The position numbers and the translations under genes were made by a program. The notes under the pieces were generated by a model. That model saw nothing but the letters and a program-made list of their open reading frames with translations, ran no database searches and was not told the DNA's origin. A stretch of 64,000 nt of DNA from Bacteroidales bacterium UBA7569 (GTDB lineage Bacteria > Bacteroidota > Bacteroidia > Bacteroidales > Paludibacteraceae), in assembly GCA_002477945.1 (NCBI GenBank), contig DLLF01000033.1, forward strand, positions 78,263-142,262. The letters run 5' to 3'. Shown piece after piece: positions 27,601 through 35,410 of the stretch (positions within the stretch are counted from its first letter, which is position 1; each line of letters starts with the position of its first letter).

Positions 27601-28413
27601 GGTATCATCACCAATAATGGTGTCGAGGTAGGTTCTTCTTCGTTAGGTATATCCATCTATGGTACGGGCAAAGAAACGAAACTACTTTCTCTCAATGAGG
27701 ATGGCGGCACATCGTTGGTGGCCAACTCTATTACCATCTACAATATTGGCACAGAAGAGGGTACTTACAAGCATTCATGGAATGAGGCTCCTTCTGCTGT
27801 AATCAAAACACAAGGTATTGTATATGACGGCTATCCACTTGGATGCACACATGGTATATGGGTGGCTTCGCGTCGTGCAGCAGGACAAAACAACACAGGT
27901 TATACTGCTCTCAAATTCTACGATTGGGAAGGAAATGAGCAAATGAACTCTGCCAAAGATCCTTATAAGGATATTATTAACGGAGGCTTTTCCGGAGCAT
28001 GTGCACTGAGTACAGATGAATCCGTATTGTATTTCATTGATGGTTCCAAGCATATTATGGTATGGGACATTGTATGGGAAGGCAACAAGCCCGTGATGAC
28101 ACTGCGTTATATGTTTGATTGCGGTCTCTCATCTATTCGAGAAATGCACCTTGACTATGCAGGCAACTTGGTATGCTCAGGAGAAGATGCAGTTGCTGTT
28201 TTCTCTCTGCCGAAGGCTGACAACACCACCATCATCCCTGCCCGCAAGGCACTGACAGTGGTTAAAAGCGGCATAGGATCTGCTATTGACGATGTGGAGA
28301 ATTCTACCCATTTGGATGTGGCTCTACCGATGTACGATGTATTGGGTCGCCAAGTGGACGAAACATACAGAGGCATTGTGATCCAGAAAGGCAAGAAGTT
28401 CCTGCGCCAATAG
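24691..28413 (+). CDS. Secreted N-acetylmuramoyl-L-alanine amidase fused to beta-propeller modules
   Basis: 1240 residues. A signal peptide (1-24) is followed by an Amidase_3 domain (25-290) with intact Zn ligands His37 (NPGHGSFG), Glu69 (YETNTNLW) and His149 (SVHSNA) and catalytic-type Glu260 (LVEGYFH). The enzyme class removes stem peptides from MurNAc. Residues about 305-405 are a carboxypeptidase-regulatory-like Ig fold, the next ~700 are propeller- and Ig-like repeats, and the tail PMYDVLGRQVDETYRG resembles a T9SS CTD. The size is exceptional: typical amidases are 200-450 residues. It is third in the GHL10-propeller-amidase set. ATG 24700 is an alternative start. Codon choice shifts between segments of the gene. 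Confidence 0.85.
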   Translation: MNTMKRYLLVVVTTLLALPFANASDLTGKRIYVNPGHGSFGSDDRPMATIPYPALSSTGMPDTCGFYETNTNLWKCLYLGKKLEAAGATVLYSRTECGPWPYAKVNGQYPDYTPEGYKALPDYAQYNRKLSEICEEVEANNIDYFISVHSNAATEGSNTNYPLVIYRGYDDITKTSEDGANTYVEGSREKAEAVWAYRFGIMASGIDPASSYSITNKNIRGDFDFYLKNNKTTRTDPVTGNAYKGYLSVLKHGAPGFLVEGYFHTYQPARHRALNHDYCHQEGLAYYRGIVDYYGADKETTGYIMGTVKDLHRKMSNPLFNYAPKTNDQWIPCNGAEVTLLKGGVEVAKYNVDTLYNGIFVFENLIPGDDYTLDATCKGYNPLTDDQKVKFSVKANETTYQMIYLSDTSYVPPTVTYYNYPEPEQPAYLQLAGTYEMKQSFIGKKLADVLVGKTVRRVLYRNGNMYILAIDAAKDPTLIEVDAEKQTVLHTLPTDFCSVVSADGYKLSDITFTADGYLVGCNMEHTTFTPANKWNIYKWESDATGWEGALWFNNTNNEAAGNYSNAMVGSTLAYSGTTEDGMIASTAYTTGAASHGVRFVIYTIYQNNYAGALRNQPAGITLTEYGHDVQMVVSPRDDKSFIFSSPNKNAIEWQVVNTTKSEPKIMGTLPFHTNVANYFKYAHRDIMVTPAEDADGKNIGVALYDITDGLDKAALIKTTNTTLDAADATYTMAASVVKDADITLYLVRDSLISKFTTVGVDQPAVASIMAYNLNVVESGDNYVFSFNANSDAVSANLIFYAADNTEVGAVELANVVKGANSFTIAKDELPGDVGATMTWAVELQGQSISNISTLYKATSKSLGLTRPFISINNSPESEYFQYLYLMDRVGSSKANSGLYAFKPDYTRINTTPYKGGRAMYGSPYRTFVDDQGYIWISDGSDGYSNVIVADPANLENGKYEEFFQGTRDKNGIITNNGVEVGSSSLGISIYGTGKETKLLSLNEDGGTSLVANSITIYNIGTEEGTYKHSWNEAPSAVIKTQGIVYDGYPLGCTHGIWVASRRAAGQNNTGYTALKFYDWEGNEQMNSAKDPYKDIINGGFSGACALSTDESVLYFIDGSKHIMVWDIVWEGNKPVMTLRYMFDCGLSSIREMHLDYAGNLVCSGEDAVAVFSLPKADNTTIIPARKALTVVKSGIGSAIDDVENSTHLDVALPMYDVLGRQVDETYRGIVIQKGKKFLRQ

Positions 28414-28476
28414 GGGACAATACCCCATATATGGTTGAGAGATAAAGAAGAACTCCTTGTTATCTTCAATCGATGA

Positions 28477-28518
28477 GAAACAGGGGTGTGTACGGAAACC
28501 AGTACACACCCCTGTTTC
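28477..28518 (+). terminator. Terminator of the amidase operon
   Basis: Perfect 17-base stem GAAACAGGGGTGTGTAC / GTACACACCCCTGTTTC with an 8-base loop, 64 bases after the amidase stop. Confidence 0.7.
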
Positions 28519-28640
28519 CATATACAAACGATTATGGCAAACCATCAGAAGAGTTGCGCAGACAGGATGTTCCGCCAGGTCGCGATTGTCGTGACGGAGT
28601 TGTGCCACCCATAGACAGTATTTCTTTTGAGAGAGAAGCA

Positions 28641-28672
28641 TTTGCAGCAATGGCGGGAAATGGTTACATTTG
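28641..28672 (+). promoter_or_regulatory. Promoter of dgt
   Basis: TTTG at 28641-28644, 20 bases, TACATTTG at 28665-28672. Confidence 0.7.
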
Positions 28673-28704
28673 CGTGATAAAACAATGAAATGAAAGGAAC
28701 AGTT

Positions 28705-30030
28705 ATGCAATGGGAACAACTCTTAACCACTATCCGATTCGGACAAGAGGAATGGTATAATCCGTCGGTCGGTCATGATGCCCGCACCGAATTCCAGAGA
28801 GATTTTGACCGTCTTATTTTTTCCGCACCTTTCAGACGTTTGCAGAACAAGACACAAGTATTTCCTCTTCCCGGTTCCATATTCGTTCATAACCGCCTTA
28901 CACACAGTTTGGAGGTTTCCTGTGTGGGCAGATCATTAGGGAACAGGGTATCCAGCGCATTAAAAGGGATATATCCTCTCCGTGGATCGCAATTGGACTT
29001 GATCGGTCCAATTGTTTCGGCAGCATGTTTGGCTCATGATATGGGTAATCCTCCTTTCGGTCATTCCGGTGAGCAGGCAATAGGTACATATTTCTCAGAA
29101 GGGGAAGGGCAGATATGGAAGGACATATTATCTGAAAACCAGTGGTCAGACTGCATTCATTTTGAGGGCAATGCCAATGTTTTCCGACTGCTTACCCACC
29201 AATTCCAAGGCCGAAGGAGAGGAGGTTTTGTACTGACATACAGTACGCTTGCTTCCATTGTGAAATATCCTTATCTTTCGGTACTTTCGCCAAAAGGCAA
29301 ATTCGGTTTCTTTGACTCGGACAAAGACAATTACCGGATCATAGCCTCCCAATTGGGTATTCCTCTTGCCGACGGCAAGGAAGGAATGTATGCACGTTTT
29401 CCGTTGGTTTATCTTGTGGAAGCCGCGGACGATATTTGCTATCAGATTATGGATATAGAAGATGCAACGAAACTGAGAATACTGACAGTCGATGAAACAA
29501 AGGATTTGCTTTTAGGGTTCTTTCCGTCTCCCCGCAAGGATAAGATTTTGAAAACGATGGCATTTGTTGATGATACGAATGAACAGATTGCTTATTTGCG
29601 TTCTTGTGTGATTGGGTGTTTGGTGGATAGTTGTACCGATGTTTTCATGGAGAACGAGGAAACAATTATGCGTGGTGATTTTACGGGGTCACTTATCAAA
29701 CATATAGAAACTCCCATAGCAGAGGCTTATGCCCGTTGTGCGGATGTGTCGAGAGCAAAGATTTATCGTTCGCAGGAAGTGTTGGATGTGGAATTAGCCG
29801 GTTATAAAATCATATCCACCTTAATGAATGAATTGGTGGAGGCCGCATTTCACCCGAACAAAGCCTATTCAAGGCAGTTATTGCAACGTATTCCGGCGCA
29901 GTATTCCATCAATTCGGAAGTTCCTTACTTGAAGTTACAGGCAATGTTGGATTACATATCGGGTATGACGGATGTCTATGCGCTTGACCTGTATCAGAAA
30001 ATAACAGGTATGAGTCTGCCTGCCATATAA
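28705..30030 (+). CDS. dgt: Deoxyguanosinetriphosphate triphosphohydrolase-like HD protein
   Basis: 441 residues in the chosen frame. The HD-domain metal site is visible: THSLEV (His), AACLAHDMGNPPFGHSGE (HD pair and downstream His), and the later Asp in LVEAADDICYQIMDIED. dGTPase-type enzymes hydrolyse dGTP (often other dNTPs) to nucleoside and triphosphate in the cytoplasm and control dNTP pools. The opening RTEFQRDFDRLIFSAPFRRL is typical. The ATG at 28705 (MQWEQLL) fits the family start and has AAAGGA eight bases upstream; an in-frame ATG at 28690 adds five residues. Own promoter and own terminator, hence monocistronic. Confidence 0.9.
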   Translation: MQWEQLLTTIRFGQEEWYNPSVGHDARTEFQRDFDRLIFSAPFRRLQNKTQVFPLPGSIFVHNRLTHSLEVSCVGRSLGNRVSSALKGIYPLRGSQLDLIGPIVSAACLAHDMGNPPFGHSGEQAIGTYFSEGEGQIWKDILSENQWSDCIHFEGNANVFRLLTHQFQGRRRGGFVLTYSTLASIVKYPYLSVLSPKGKFGFFDSDKDNYRIIASQLGIPLADGKEGMYARFPLVYLVEAADDICYQIMDIEDATKLRILTVDETKDLLLGFFPSPRKDKILKTMAFVDDTNEQIAYLRSCVIGCLVDSCTDVFMENEETIMRGDFTGSLIKHIETPIAEAYARCADVSRAKIYRSQEVLDVELAGYKIISTLMNELVEAAFHPNKAYSRQLLQRIPAQYSINSEVPYLKLQAMLDYISGMTDVYALDLYQKITGMSLPAI

Positions 30031-30055
30031 GTTGCGAAATGATAGTAGAATACAG

Positions 30056-30087
30056 GAAAAACACCTGATGAAATCGGGTGTTTTCTT
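30056..30087 (+). terminator. Terminator of dgt
   Basis: Stem GAAAAACACCTGAT / ATCGGGTGTTTTC followed by TTTCTTTG, 25 bases after the stop. Confidence 0.7.
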
Positions 30088-30146
30088 TCTTTGTCAGTGT
30101 TGCATACCGCGATAGTGGCACAGCAATGTTCCGTACTCATATTCCT

Positions 30147-32171
30147 TTAATCCATTTTCTTAAGTACGATTGCGCTTCGGGCAGGGATATACAATTTGAG
30201 CCATCCTTTGTGATCCGCCTTATAGAGGGGATCGTATTGTGTGAAATGCTCCACTTTATCATCAGAGAGTCCGAAGCCGGCAAACTCTTTGGCGTCGGTG
30301 TTGAGCAGGGTGGTATATTTGCCTTCCGGTGCCAGAATACCATAGTCGGAAAATGATTTCTCCCCATTCCAATTGAAAACAAAAACCAATTCTCCACGCC
30401 GGTAGGCAATAATTTGGTCTCCTTCGTTATCGCAAAGCGTGTAGATCCATGGCAGGTGTTTCCCATTTTTATCGGAAACAGCGTGCAGGTGTTCTTTCAG
30501 CAGGTGTACCATGGCAGCATCGAACCGATTTAAGTCGTGATAATAGAAATCGGGGTTATCCACGAGGCTCCATTGACGTCGTGCATACTTGTAACTCCAC
30601 CCGTTACCTTCACGGGGGAAGTCGATCCACTCGGGATGTCCGAATTCGTTCCCCATGAAGTTGAGATAGCCTCCATTGATAGTAGATGCTGTTATGAGCC
30701 GTATCATTTTATGCAATGCTATTCCCCGATCCACCATATAGGTGTTGGAACCATGCTGCATGTGCCAATACATTTCGGCATCAATAAGACGGAAAATGAT
30801 GGTTTTGTCACCGACCAATGCCTGATCGTGGCTTTCTGCATAGGAGATTGTTTTCTCGTCCTGTCGCCGGTTGGTCATTTCGTAGAGTATATGCCCTACT
30901 TTCCAATCTTCGTCTTTTACTTCTTTGATGTATTTAATCCAAAAGTCCGGAATTCCCATTGCCAATCGATAGTCGAACCCCATTCCCCCGTCTTTGACGG
31001 GTGTTGCCAGTCCTGGCATACCGGACATTTCCTCCGCAATGGTGATAGCATGCCGGTTGACTTGGTGTATAAGTTTGTTGGCGAGTGTGAGATAGCAGAT
31101 TGCATCACCGTCTTCGTTGAGGTTGTAATAGTCGGAATAGGACGAAAAACTCTCTCCGAGACCATGCGAACGATAAATCATACTGGTTACACCATCGAAG
31201 CGGAACCCGTCGAAACGATATTCGTCCAGCCAGAATTTGCAGTTGCTCAACAGGAAGTGCAGTACTTCCGGCTTTTGATAATTAAAGCACAGACTATCCC
31301 ATGCAGGGTGTTCCCTGCGTACACCCGTATGAAAATACTGATAGGGTGTTCCGTCGAAATTGCCCAAACCCTCCTGTTCGTTTTTTACTGCGTGGGAATG
31401 AACCAAATCCATGATAACCGCCAAACCGAGAGAATGGGCATCATCGATCAAATGCTTCAATTCATCGGGTGTTCCGAAACGTGACGAGGCTGCAAAAAAG
31501 TTGGATACGTGGTATCCGAAAGAGCCATAGTAGGGGTGTTCCTGGATAGCCATAATCTGCACACAGTTGTATCCGAGTCCGGCAATCCGCGGCAGAACAT
31601 TTAACCGGAACTCCTCGTAGGAAGACACTTTCTCCTCCTCTCCTGCCATACCGATATGACATTCATAGATAAAAAGCGGGTCGGATTTCGGGATGAACTT
31701 CTTTTTTTTGAAGCAGTAATGTTCTGCAGGATCCCATACCTGTGCAGAAAATATCTTGGTTTGTTCGTCTTGCACCACCCGAGTGGCATAGGACGGTATC
31801 CGTTCTCCTTGTCCGCCTTGCCACTCGACAAGCAACTTGAACAGTTGTCCGTGACACAATGCCGAATGGGGGAGGACTATTTCGAACACTCCGTTTCCGA
31901 TGTTTGTCAGAGCAAATTCCTTTGCTTTTTTCCAACCGTTGAAATCGCCAATCAAGCAAATGGATTTTGCATTTGGCGCCCATTCCCTGAATACCCATCC
32001 ATCGGCAGTTTTATGCAAACCGAAATAGAGATAACCATCTGCAAAATCGGACAAGGAAGTGCCCCTCGTCAAACGTTGTTCGGTTTGCAGGGCATAGTTG
32101 TAACGTCCCAGAATGGCGTTCTCAAAGGGTTTGAGACAGGGATCTGATTTGATCAGTTTGAGCGTTTTCAC
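30147..32171 (-). CDS. glgB: 1,4-alpha-glucan branching enzyme (GH13_8 type)
   Basis: 674-residue cytoplasmic enzyme that makes alpha-1,6 branches in glycogen. An N-terminal CBM48 (WVFREWAPNAKSICLIGDF) is followed by the GH13 barrel with its four conserved regions: DLVHSH, DGFRFDGVTSM (nucleophile Asp), AEEMSGMPG (acid/base Glu) and ESHDQ. The overall pattern, with DALVGDKT-like and HPEWIDFPREGNGWSY segments, is that of the eukaryotic-like branching enzymes common in Bacteroidota rather than E. coli GlgB (about 728 residues). It follows the YhcH gene by 13 bases, so the two are probably co-transcribed. No glycogen synthase is in the window. Confidence 0.93.
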   Translation of the reverse strand: MKTLKLIKSDPCLKPFENAILGRYNYALQTEQRLTRGTSLSDFADGYLYFGLHKTADGWVFREWAPNAKSICLIGDFNGWKKAKEFALTNIGNGVFEIVLPHSALCHGQLFKLLVEWQGGQGERIPSYATRVVQDEQTKIFSAQVWDPAEHYCFKKKKFIPKSDPLFIYECHIGMAGEEEKVSSYEEFRLNVLPRIAGLGYNCVQIMAIQEHPYYGSFGYHVSNFFAASSRFGTPDELKHLIDDAHSLGLAVIMDLVHSHAVKNEQEGLGNFDGTPYQYFHTGVRREHPAWDSLCFNYQKPEVLHFLLSNCKFWLDEYRFDGFRFDGVTSMIYRSHGLGESFSSYSDYYNLNEDGDAICYLTLANKLIHQVNRHAITIAEEMSGMPGLATPVKDGGMGFDYRLAMGIPDFWIKYIKEVKDEDWKVGHILYEMTNRRQDEKTISYAESHDQALVGDKTIIFRLIDAEMYWHMQHGSNTYMVDRGIALHKMIRLITASTINGGYLNFMGNEFGHPEWIDFPREGNGWSYKYARRQWSLVDNPDFYYHDLNRFDAAMVHLLKEHLHAVSDKNGKHLPWIYTLCDNEGDQIIAYRRGELVFVFNWNGEKSFSDYGILAPEGKYTTLLNTDAKEFAGFGLSDDKVEHFTQYDPLYKADHKGWLKLYIPARSAIVLKKMD

Positions 32172-32184
32172 GGTTTGTCACCAT

Positions 32185-32649
32185 TTAGAAAGAGGATCGG
32201 ATGTCTTTGATTTTAACGATGATTTTGCGATAAGACTGCCCTTCTGCAATACAAGGCTGGTGTGCATCTTCCGGGAAGAAAACGGCAAAATGTCCGGCGG
32301 GAACATATACTTTCGCAGTTGCCTTGTCTCCATAGAATTCTATATCTTTCTGCTCGTTGTAAGGCGATGTAACAGACTCACAATCGCATTGTGCTTTCCA
32401 ACCGATATATTCGTTGCCGTTGAGTGGTATTTGGATGTCAATGTACTCCTTGTGCGCCTCCAAGCGGCAGTCTTCTTCTTTTTTTCCGATGACATCAGAG
32501 ATGTTGACCACAAGGTCATCGCCTGCCAATTTTATTTTGCAAGCAGGCAGTGTTAACAAATCGTTGTGGGCATAGAATTCCATGAACTGTTGGAACATTG
32601 GTACGCAGGCATAGTAGGCATCTGCATTTTCAAGTTTGTCAATAATCAT
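32185..32649 (-). CDS. YhcH/YjgK/YiaL family cupin-like protein
   Basis: 154 residues. The family (DUF386) is a cupin-like fold associated with sugar, especially sialic acid, metabolism, and some members are proposed sugar anomerases. Characteristic segments are MIIDKLENADAYY, EAHKEYIDIQIPLNGNEYIGW and VPAGHFAVFFPEDAHQPCI, holding the His/Glu residues that would bind a metal. ATG 32649 was taken: the longer frame (32679) begins inside the TATCTTTG box. It sits 13 bases upstream of glgB. A role in feeding or handling sugars with the branching enzyme is only a guess. Confidence 0.88.
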   Translation of the reverse strand: MIIDKLENADAYYACVPMFQQFMEFYAHNDLLTLPACKIKLAGDDLVVNISDVIGKKEEDCRLEAHKEYIDIQIPLNGNEYIGWKAQCDCESVTSPYNEQKDIEFYGDKATAKVYVPAGHFAVFFPEDAHQPCIAEGQSYRKIIVKIKDIRSSF

Positions 32650-32676
32650 TACGATAGTTTTTTGATTGATACACTG

Positions 32677-32684
32677 CAAAGATA
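32677..32684 (-). promoter_or_regulatory. -7 box of the yhcH-glgB unit
   Basis: TATCTTTG on the minus strand, 28 bases before the ATG; no clear -33 box is seen at the expected distance. Confidence 0.45.
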
Positions 32685-32911
32685 CAACATTTATTTTTGT
32701 CCGAGGAATTTTTACGAGAGATTTTCCGAAAAGGCTGTCTGTTGCGTGTTGTGAGTTGCGTGGAGCAGAATGTTATCTATAGGCGGAATGAAGTTCACTT
32801 ATTTTACTCATTACTTGATACTCTGACTTTCTGCATGATGTCGGGAGATACAGACCTTCATACTTTGCTTTTCACTATTCAATAGACGTTTTAGTTGTTC
32901 GAGAAGTTATG

Positions 32912-32956
32912 GCAGATGAGACGAATAAGGCTAATGGGACGAATGAGACAAATAAG
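32912..32956 (-). repeat. 9-base-period tandem tract
   Basis: Five degenerate 9-base units, plus strand GCAGATGAG, ACGAATAAG, GCTAATGGG, ACGAATGAG, ACAAATAAG (minus-strand consensus CYYATTCGT). A matching tract follows repeat copy D at 43701-43745 in the same relative orientation. Confidence 0.65.
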
Positions 32957-33034
32957 ATCATCTCTTGATAGGGGGTCAAGACATTTACGACTTGACAATT
33001 TACAATTTACGATTTGGCTTTACCGACTTCATTT

Positions 33035-33080
33035 TCAGGTCTCGTTGAGGGGTCGGTCAGGGGTCGATGAGGGGTCGTAG
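33035..33080 (-). repeat. Dispersed intergenic repeat, copy C
   Basis: On the minus strand: CTACGACCCCTCATCGACCC, then CTGACCGACCCCTCAACGAG, then ACCTGA. The RCCCCTCA/RCCCCTGA unit occurs three times. Confidence 0.7.
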
Positions 33081-33223
33081 ATTGCTGCTGCAAAAATTGT
33101 AATATCTTGCAAGAGGAACGACAGGCGTAGGGTAGCGGACGATATGTTGTGACCTACATTGAAACGACCTTTCCTAATCCGTGACAATACTTGCCACGGA
33201 TTAGAGCGGAGAGAGCCAGAAAA

Positions 33224-33261
33224 AGATACCTCCCGGAACAACAAGCATCCGAGAGGTATCT
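33224..33261 (-). terminator. Terminator of the Na/Pi cotransporter gene
   Basis: Stem AGATACCTCCCGG / CCGAGAGGTATCT followed on the minus strand by TTTTTCTGG; 23 bases past the stop. Confidence 0.75.
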
Positions 33262-33283
33262 GACAAAGGAACAGATGACCGAA

Positions 33284-34996
33284 TTATACGTTTTTGAACA
33301 TCTTCTGGTTGCTTTGTGCTTCGATGATATTCACGACATAATCGCCTGCACGCTCCAGCACACGAACAACGTCTTGGAAATAGGCCCCTTCTTCGTAGGA
33401 ACATTCGCCGTCGTTGACTTCCACAAGGATGTCGTTGAGCAGTTGGTCGCGGAGCGTATTGATGGAGAGTTCCACTTCGCGCGCTTTGTCCATCATACCG
33501 GGAACGGCATCTTCGGAATGCAGATCTTCGACCATTTCATCGATTGCTTTTCCGACCAAAGCAAGCATTTCTTGAATACGGCGCCAGTGTTCGTTGCTCC
33601 ACACGACTTCTTTTCCACGGTAACGCTGCACGATACAAGCGACCTTGTAGCAAGCATCTGCGACACTTTCTATCTCGGACGTAATCCGCAAGATATGTTG
33701 GCTGTTGATTTTGCTCTCGGAACTCAGACGCCCCGTACTGACGGAGGCAACATATTTGGATATTTCAGATTCTATCCGGTCGCTGACATCTTCGAGTTTC
33801 TTGATATGCTCAAACTTGCTTTGGAACTTCTCGGGGTCTTTTTCCGTGATGAGATCGGGGAGGAGTTCGTACATACGGTGAATCCGTTTGGAATAGACTG
33901 ACACCTCTTTGCGTGCTTGCAGGATGGATAATTCAGCCGTTGAAAGCAATCCTGTGGATATATATGTCAGTTGGAAATTTTCTTCTTCAGAGGCTTGAAT
34001 TTCGTGTCTGCGAGGCCGAATCACTTTCTCTACGAAGCGGATGATATATTTGCTGAACCAGCATAATATCAGTACGTTGCAGATGTTAAACATGGAGTGG
34101 AACAGGGAGAGTGCGAAAGCGGCAGATTCGGCTGTATCTTCAGGACCGACTAACTCCACGATATGCATAATCAAATGACTGAATGGATAGAAAACCACCA
34201 ACACCCAGCATACGCCGAAGACATTGAAAATGAAGTGAGAGAAAGCGGCTCGCTTGGCTGACAGATTGGCAGAAAGGGCTGCAATGTTCGCCGTAATGGT
34301 TGTACCGATGTTTTCACCGAGAATCATTGCCACTGCCATTTCATAGGGGATCCATCCTTGACTGCATATAACGAGTGTGATAGCCATCGTTGCAGACGAA
34401 GATTGGACAATGATGGTAAGGATTGTTCCGACAGCCAGGAAGAGCAGAACCGATCCATACCCCCATTGCGTATAGTTCTGAAGGAATGCCAGGATTTCGG
34501 GATGGCTCTGCACATCCGGTACGGAACTTTTGAGGAGTCCGATGCCCATAAACAAGAGTGCAAAACCGAGTATCAATTCGCCGATATATCTCCGATTGTT
34601 GTGTTTGGAGAACAGCAGCGGAACAGAAAAAGCAATGATAGGCACCGCCAATGCCGAGATGTCGACTTTGAACCCGAACAAGGCAATGATCCATGCCGTG
34701 GCCGTAGTACCGATGTTGGCTCCCATAATAACACTGAATGCCTGCGTGAGATTCAGCAGTCCCGCATTCACGAAACTGACGACCATAACCGTTGTTGCCG
34801 ACGAACTTTGAATGATTGCCGTAATGAGGACGCCGGAGAGAATTCCGACGAACTTGTTTTTCGTCATTGCCGCCAAAACAGAACGCATACGATGTCCTGC
34901 CACCTTCTGCAATGCTTCGCTCATCAGTTTCATTCCATAGAGGAAGATTCCCAATGAACCGATCAAGGTTAACAAATCTAACAGACCATACTTCAT
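33284..34996 (-). CDS. Na+/phosphate cotransporter with C-terminal PhoU-like domain
   Basis: 570 residues. The membrane part (1-310) has the two inverted Na_Pi_cotrans repeats, each with the QSSS signature: ITAIIQSSSATTVMVVSF near 60 and LTIIVQSSSATMAITLVI near 190. The soluble C-terminal 220 residues are helical and PhoU-like (SVYSKRIHRMYELLPDL, GDYVVNIIEAQSNQK). Bacterial members import or export inorganic phosphate coupled to Na+; the PhoU tail is thought to link activity to phosphate status. The gene is preceded by a 225-base leader containing a terminator-like hairpin, so attenuation is possible. The family is certain; direction of transport is not. Confidence 0.92.
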   Translation of the reverse strand: MKYGLLDLLTLIGSLGIFLYGMKLMSEALQKVAGHRMRSVLAAMTKNKFVGILSGVLITAIIQSSSATTVMVVSFVNAGLLNLTQAFSVIMGANIGTTATAWIIALFGFKVDISALAVPIIAFSVPLLFSKHNNRRYIGELILGFALLFMGIGLLKSSVPDVQSHPEILAFLQNYTQWGYGSVLLFLAVGTILTIIVQSSSATMAITLVICSQGWIPYEMAVAMILGENIGTTITANIAALSANLSAKRAAFSHFIFNVFGVCWVLVVFYPFSHLIMHIVELVGPEDTAESAAFALSLFHSMFNICNVLILCWFSKYIIRFVEKVIRPRRHEIQASEEENFQLTYISTGLLSTAELSILQARKEVSVYSKRIHRMYELLPDLITEKDPEKFQSKFEHIKKLEDVSDRIESEISKYVASVSTGRLSSESKINSQHILRITSEIESVADACYKVACIVQRYRGKEVVWSNEHWRRIQEMLALVGKAIDEMVEDLHSEDAVPGMMDKAREVELSINTLRDQLLNDILVEVNDGECSYEEGAYFQDVVRVLERAGDYVVNIIEAQSNQKMFKNV

Positions 34997-35028
34997 AATT
35001 TTCCAATTTATAGGTTTATATAAAAAAT

Positions 35029-35059
35029 AACGCTTACAGGCAGTTGACCCATAAGCGTT
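35029..35059 (-). promoter_or_regulatory. Start-proximal hairpin in the Na/Pi leader
   Basis: Perfect 8-base inverted repeat AACGCTTA / TAAGCGTT with a 15-base loop, about 33 bases upstream of the Na/Pi start codon. Confidence 0.4.
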
Positions 35060-35094
35060 GTGATTATTCTATGAAAATGTTACTCAGACAAAAT

Positions 35095-35221
35095 AAAACA
35101 GAACAACTGCGATTAGAGAACCGCAACCTGCTCTGTCGTGATTTCCTATTCTCTTTGAAGAAAAGGATATATTTTCTTATTGCTATACAACCTAAAGGAG
35201 GCATAATCTTCCAACATAAGT
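35095..35221 (-). ncRNA. Candidate small RNA or attenuator in the leader of the Na/Pi gene
   Basis: A strong promoter at 35228-35258 (minus) fires 225 bases upstream of the Na/Pi start. About 125 bases into the transcript there is a hairpin (ACAGAGCAGGTTGCG with CGCAGTTGTTCTGT, 35097-35136) immediately followed by TTTTATTTTG, the shape of an intrinsic terminator. The product would be a short RNA of about 125 bases, or a riboswitch/attenuator controlling the downstream gene. I do not recognise any named RNA family in it. No small ORF with good features is present. Confidence 0.45.
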
Positions 35222-35227
35222 TCGGCG

Positions 35228-35258
35228 CAAAGTTACATATTGTCTGACATACGTACAA
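35228..35258 (-). promoter_or_regulatory. Promoter upstream of the Na/Pi leader
   Basis: Minus strand TTG, 20 bases, TAACTTTG; close to consensus. Confidence 0.65.
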
Positions 35259-35344
35259 GAGAGCCGGCTATTATTTTTTGCAAGATATCAAAATGGCTTG
35301 TAAGATAGTAAGATATGAGAGAAAGTAATCGTGCATAACGTTCG

Positions 35345-35376
35345 TTTGCTTCTGCAAGAAAATAATTGTATATTTG
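35345..35376 (+). promoter_or_regulatory. Promoter of the TPR-barrel operon
   Basis: TTTG at 35345-35348, 20 bases, TATATTTG at 35369-35376; 34 bases upstream of the start codon at 35411. Confidence 0.75.
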
Positions 35377-35410
35377 CAGCGAATTAGCAATTTGGCGTAT
35401 AGTGTACTAT

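Larger units (their letters stand above)
32685..33223. other. Non-coding gap with two repeat types
   Basis: About 540 bases without a supportable gene. It contains a 9-base-period tract (32912-32956), repeat copy C (33035-33080) and a perfect 10-base hairpin CTAATCCGTG / CACGGATTAG (33174-33204) of unknown role. The AT-rich stretch 32961-33030 is also repetitive (TTTACGACTTGACAATTTAC, then ACAATTTACGATTTGG). Confidence 0.6.

Noticed and set aside
28473..28688. 71-codon frame before dgt
   Set aside because: It starts in the terminator hairpin of the preceding operon and overlaps the dgt promoter.
35044..35247. 67-codon plus-strand frame in the Na/Pi-TPR gap
   Set aside because: It overlaps the minus-strand promoter and leader hairpins; no start context or domain.
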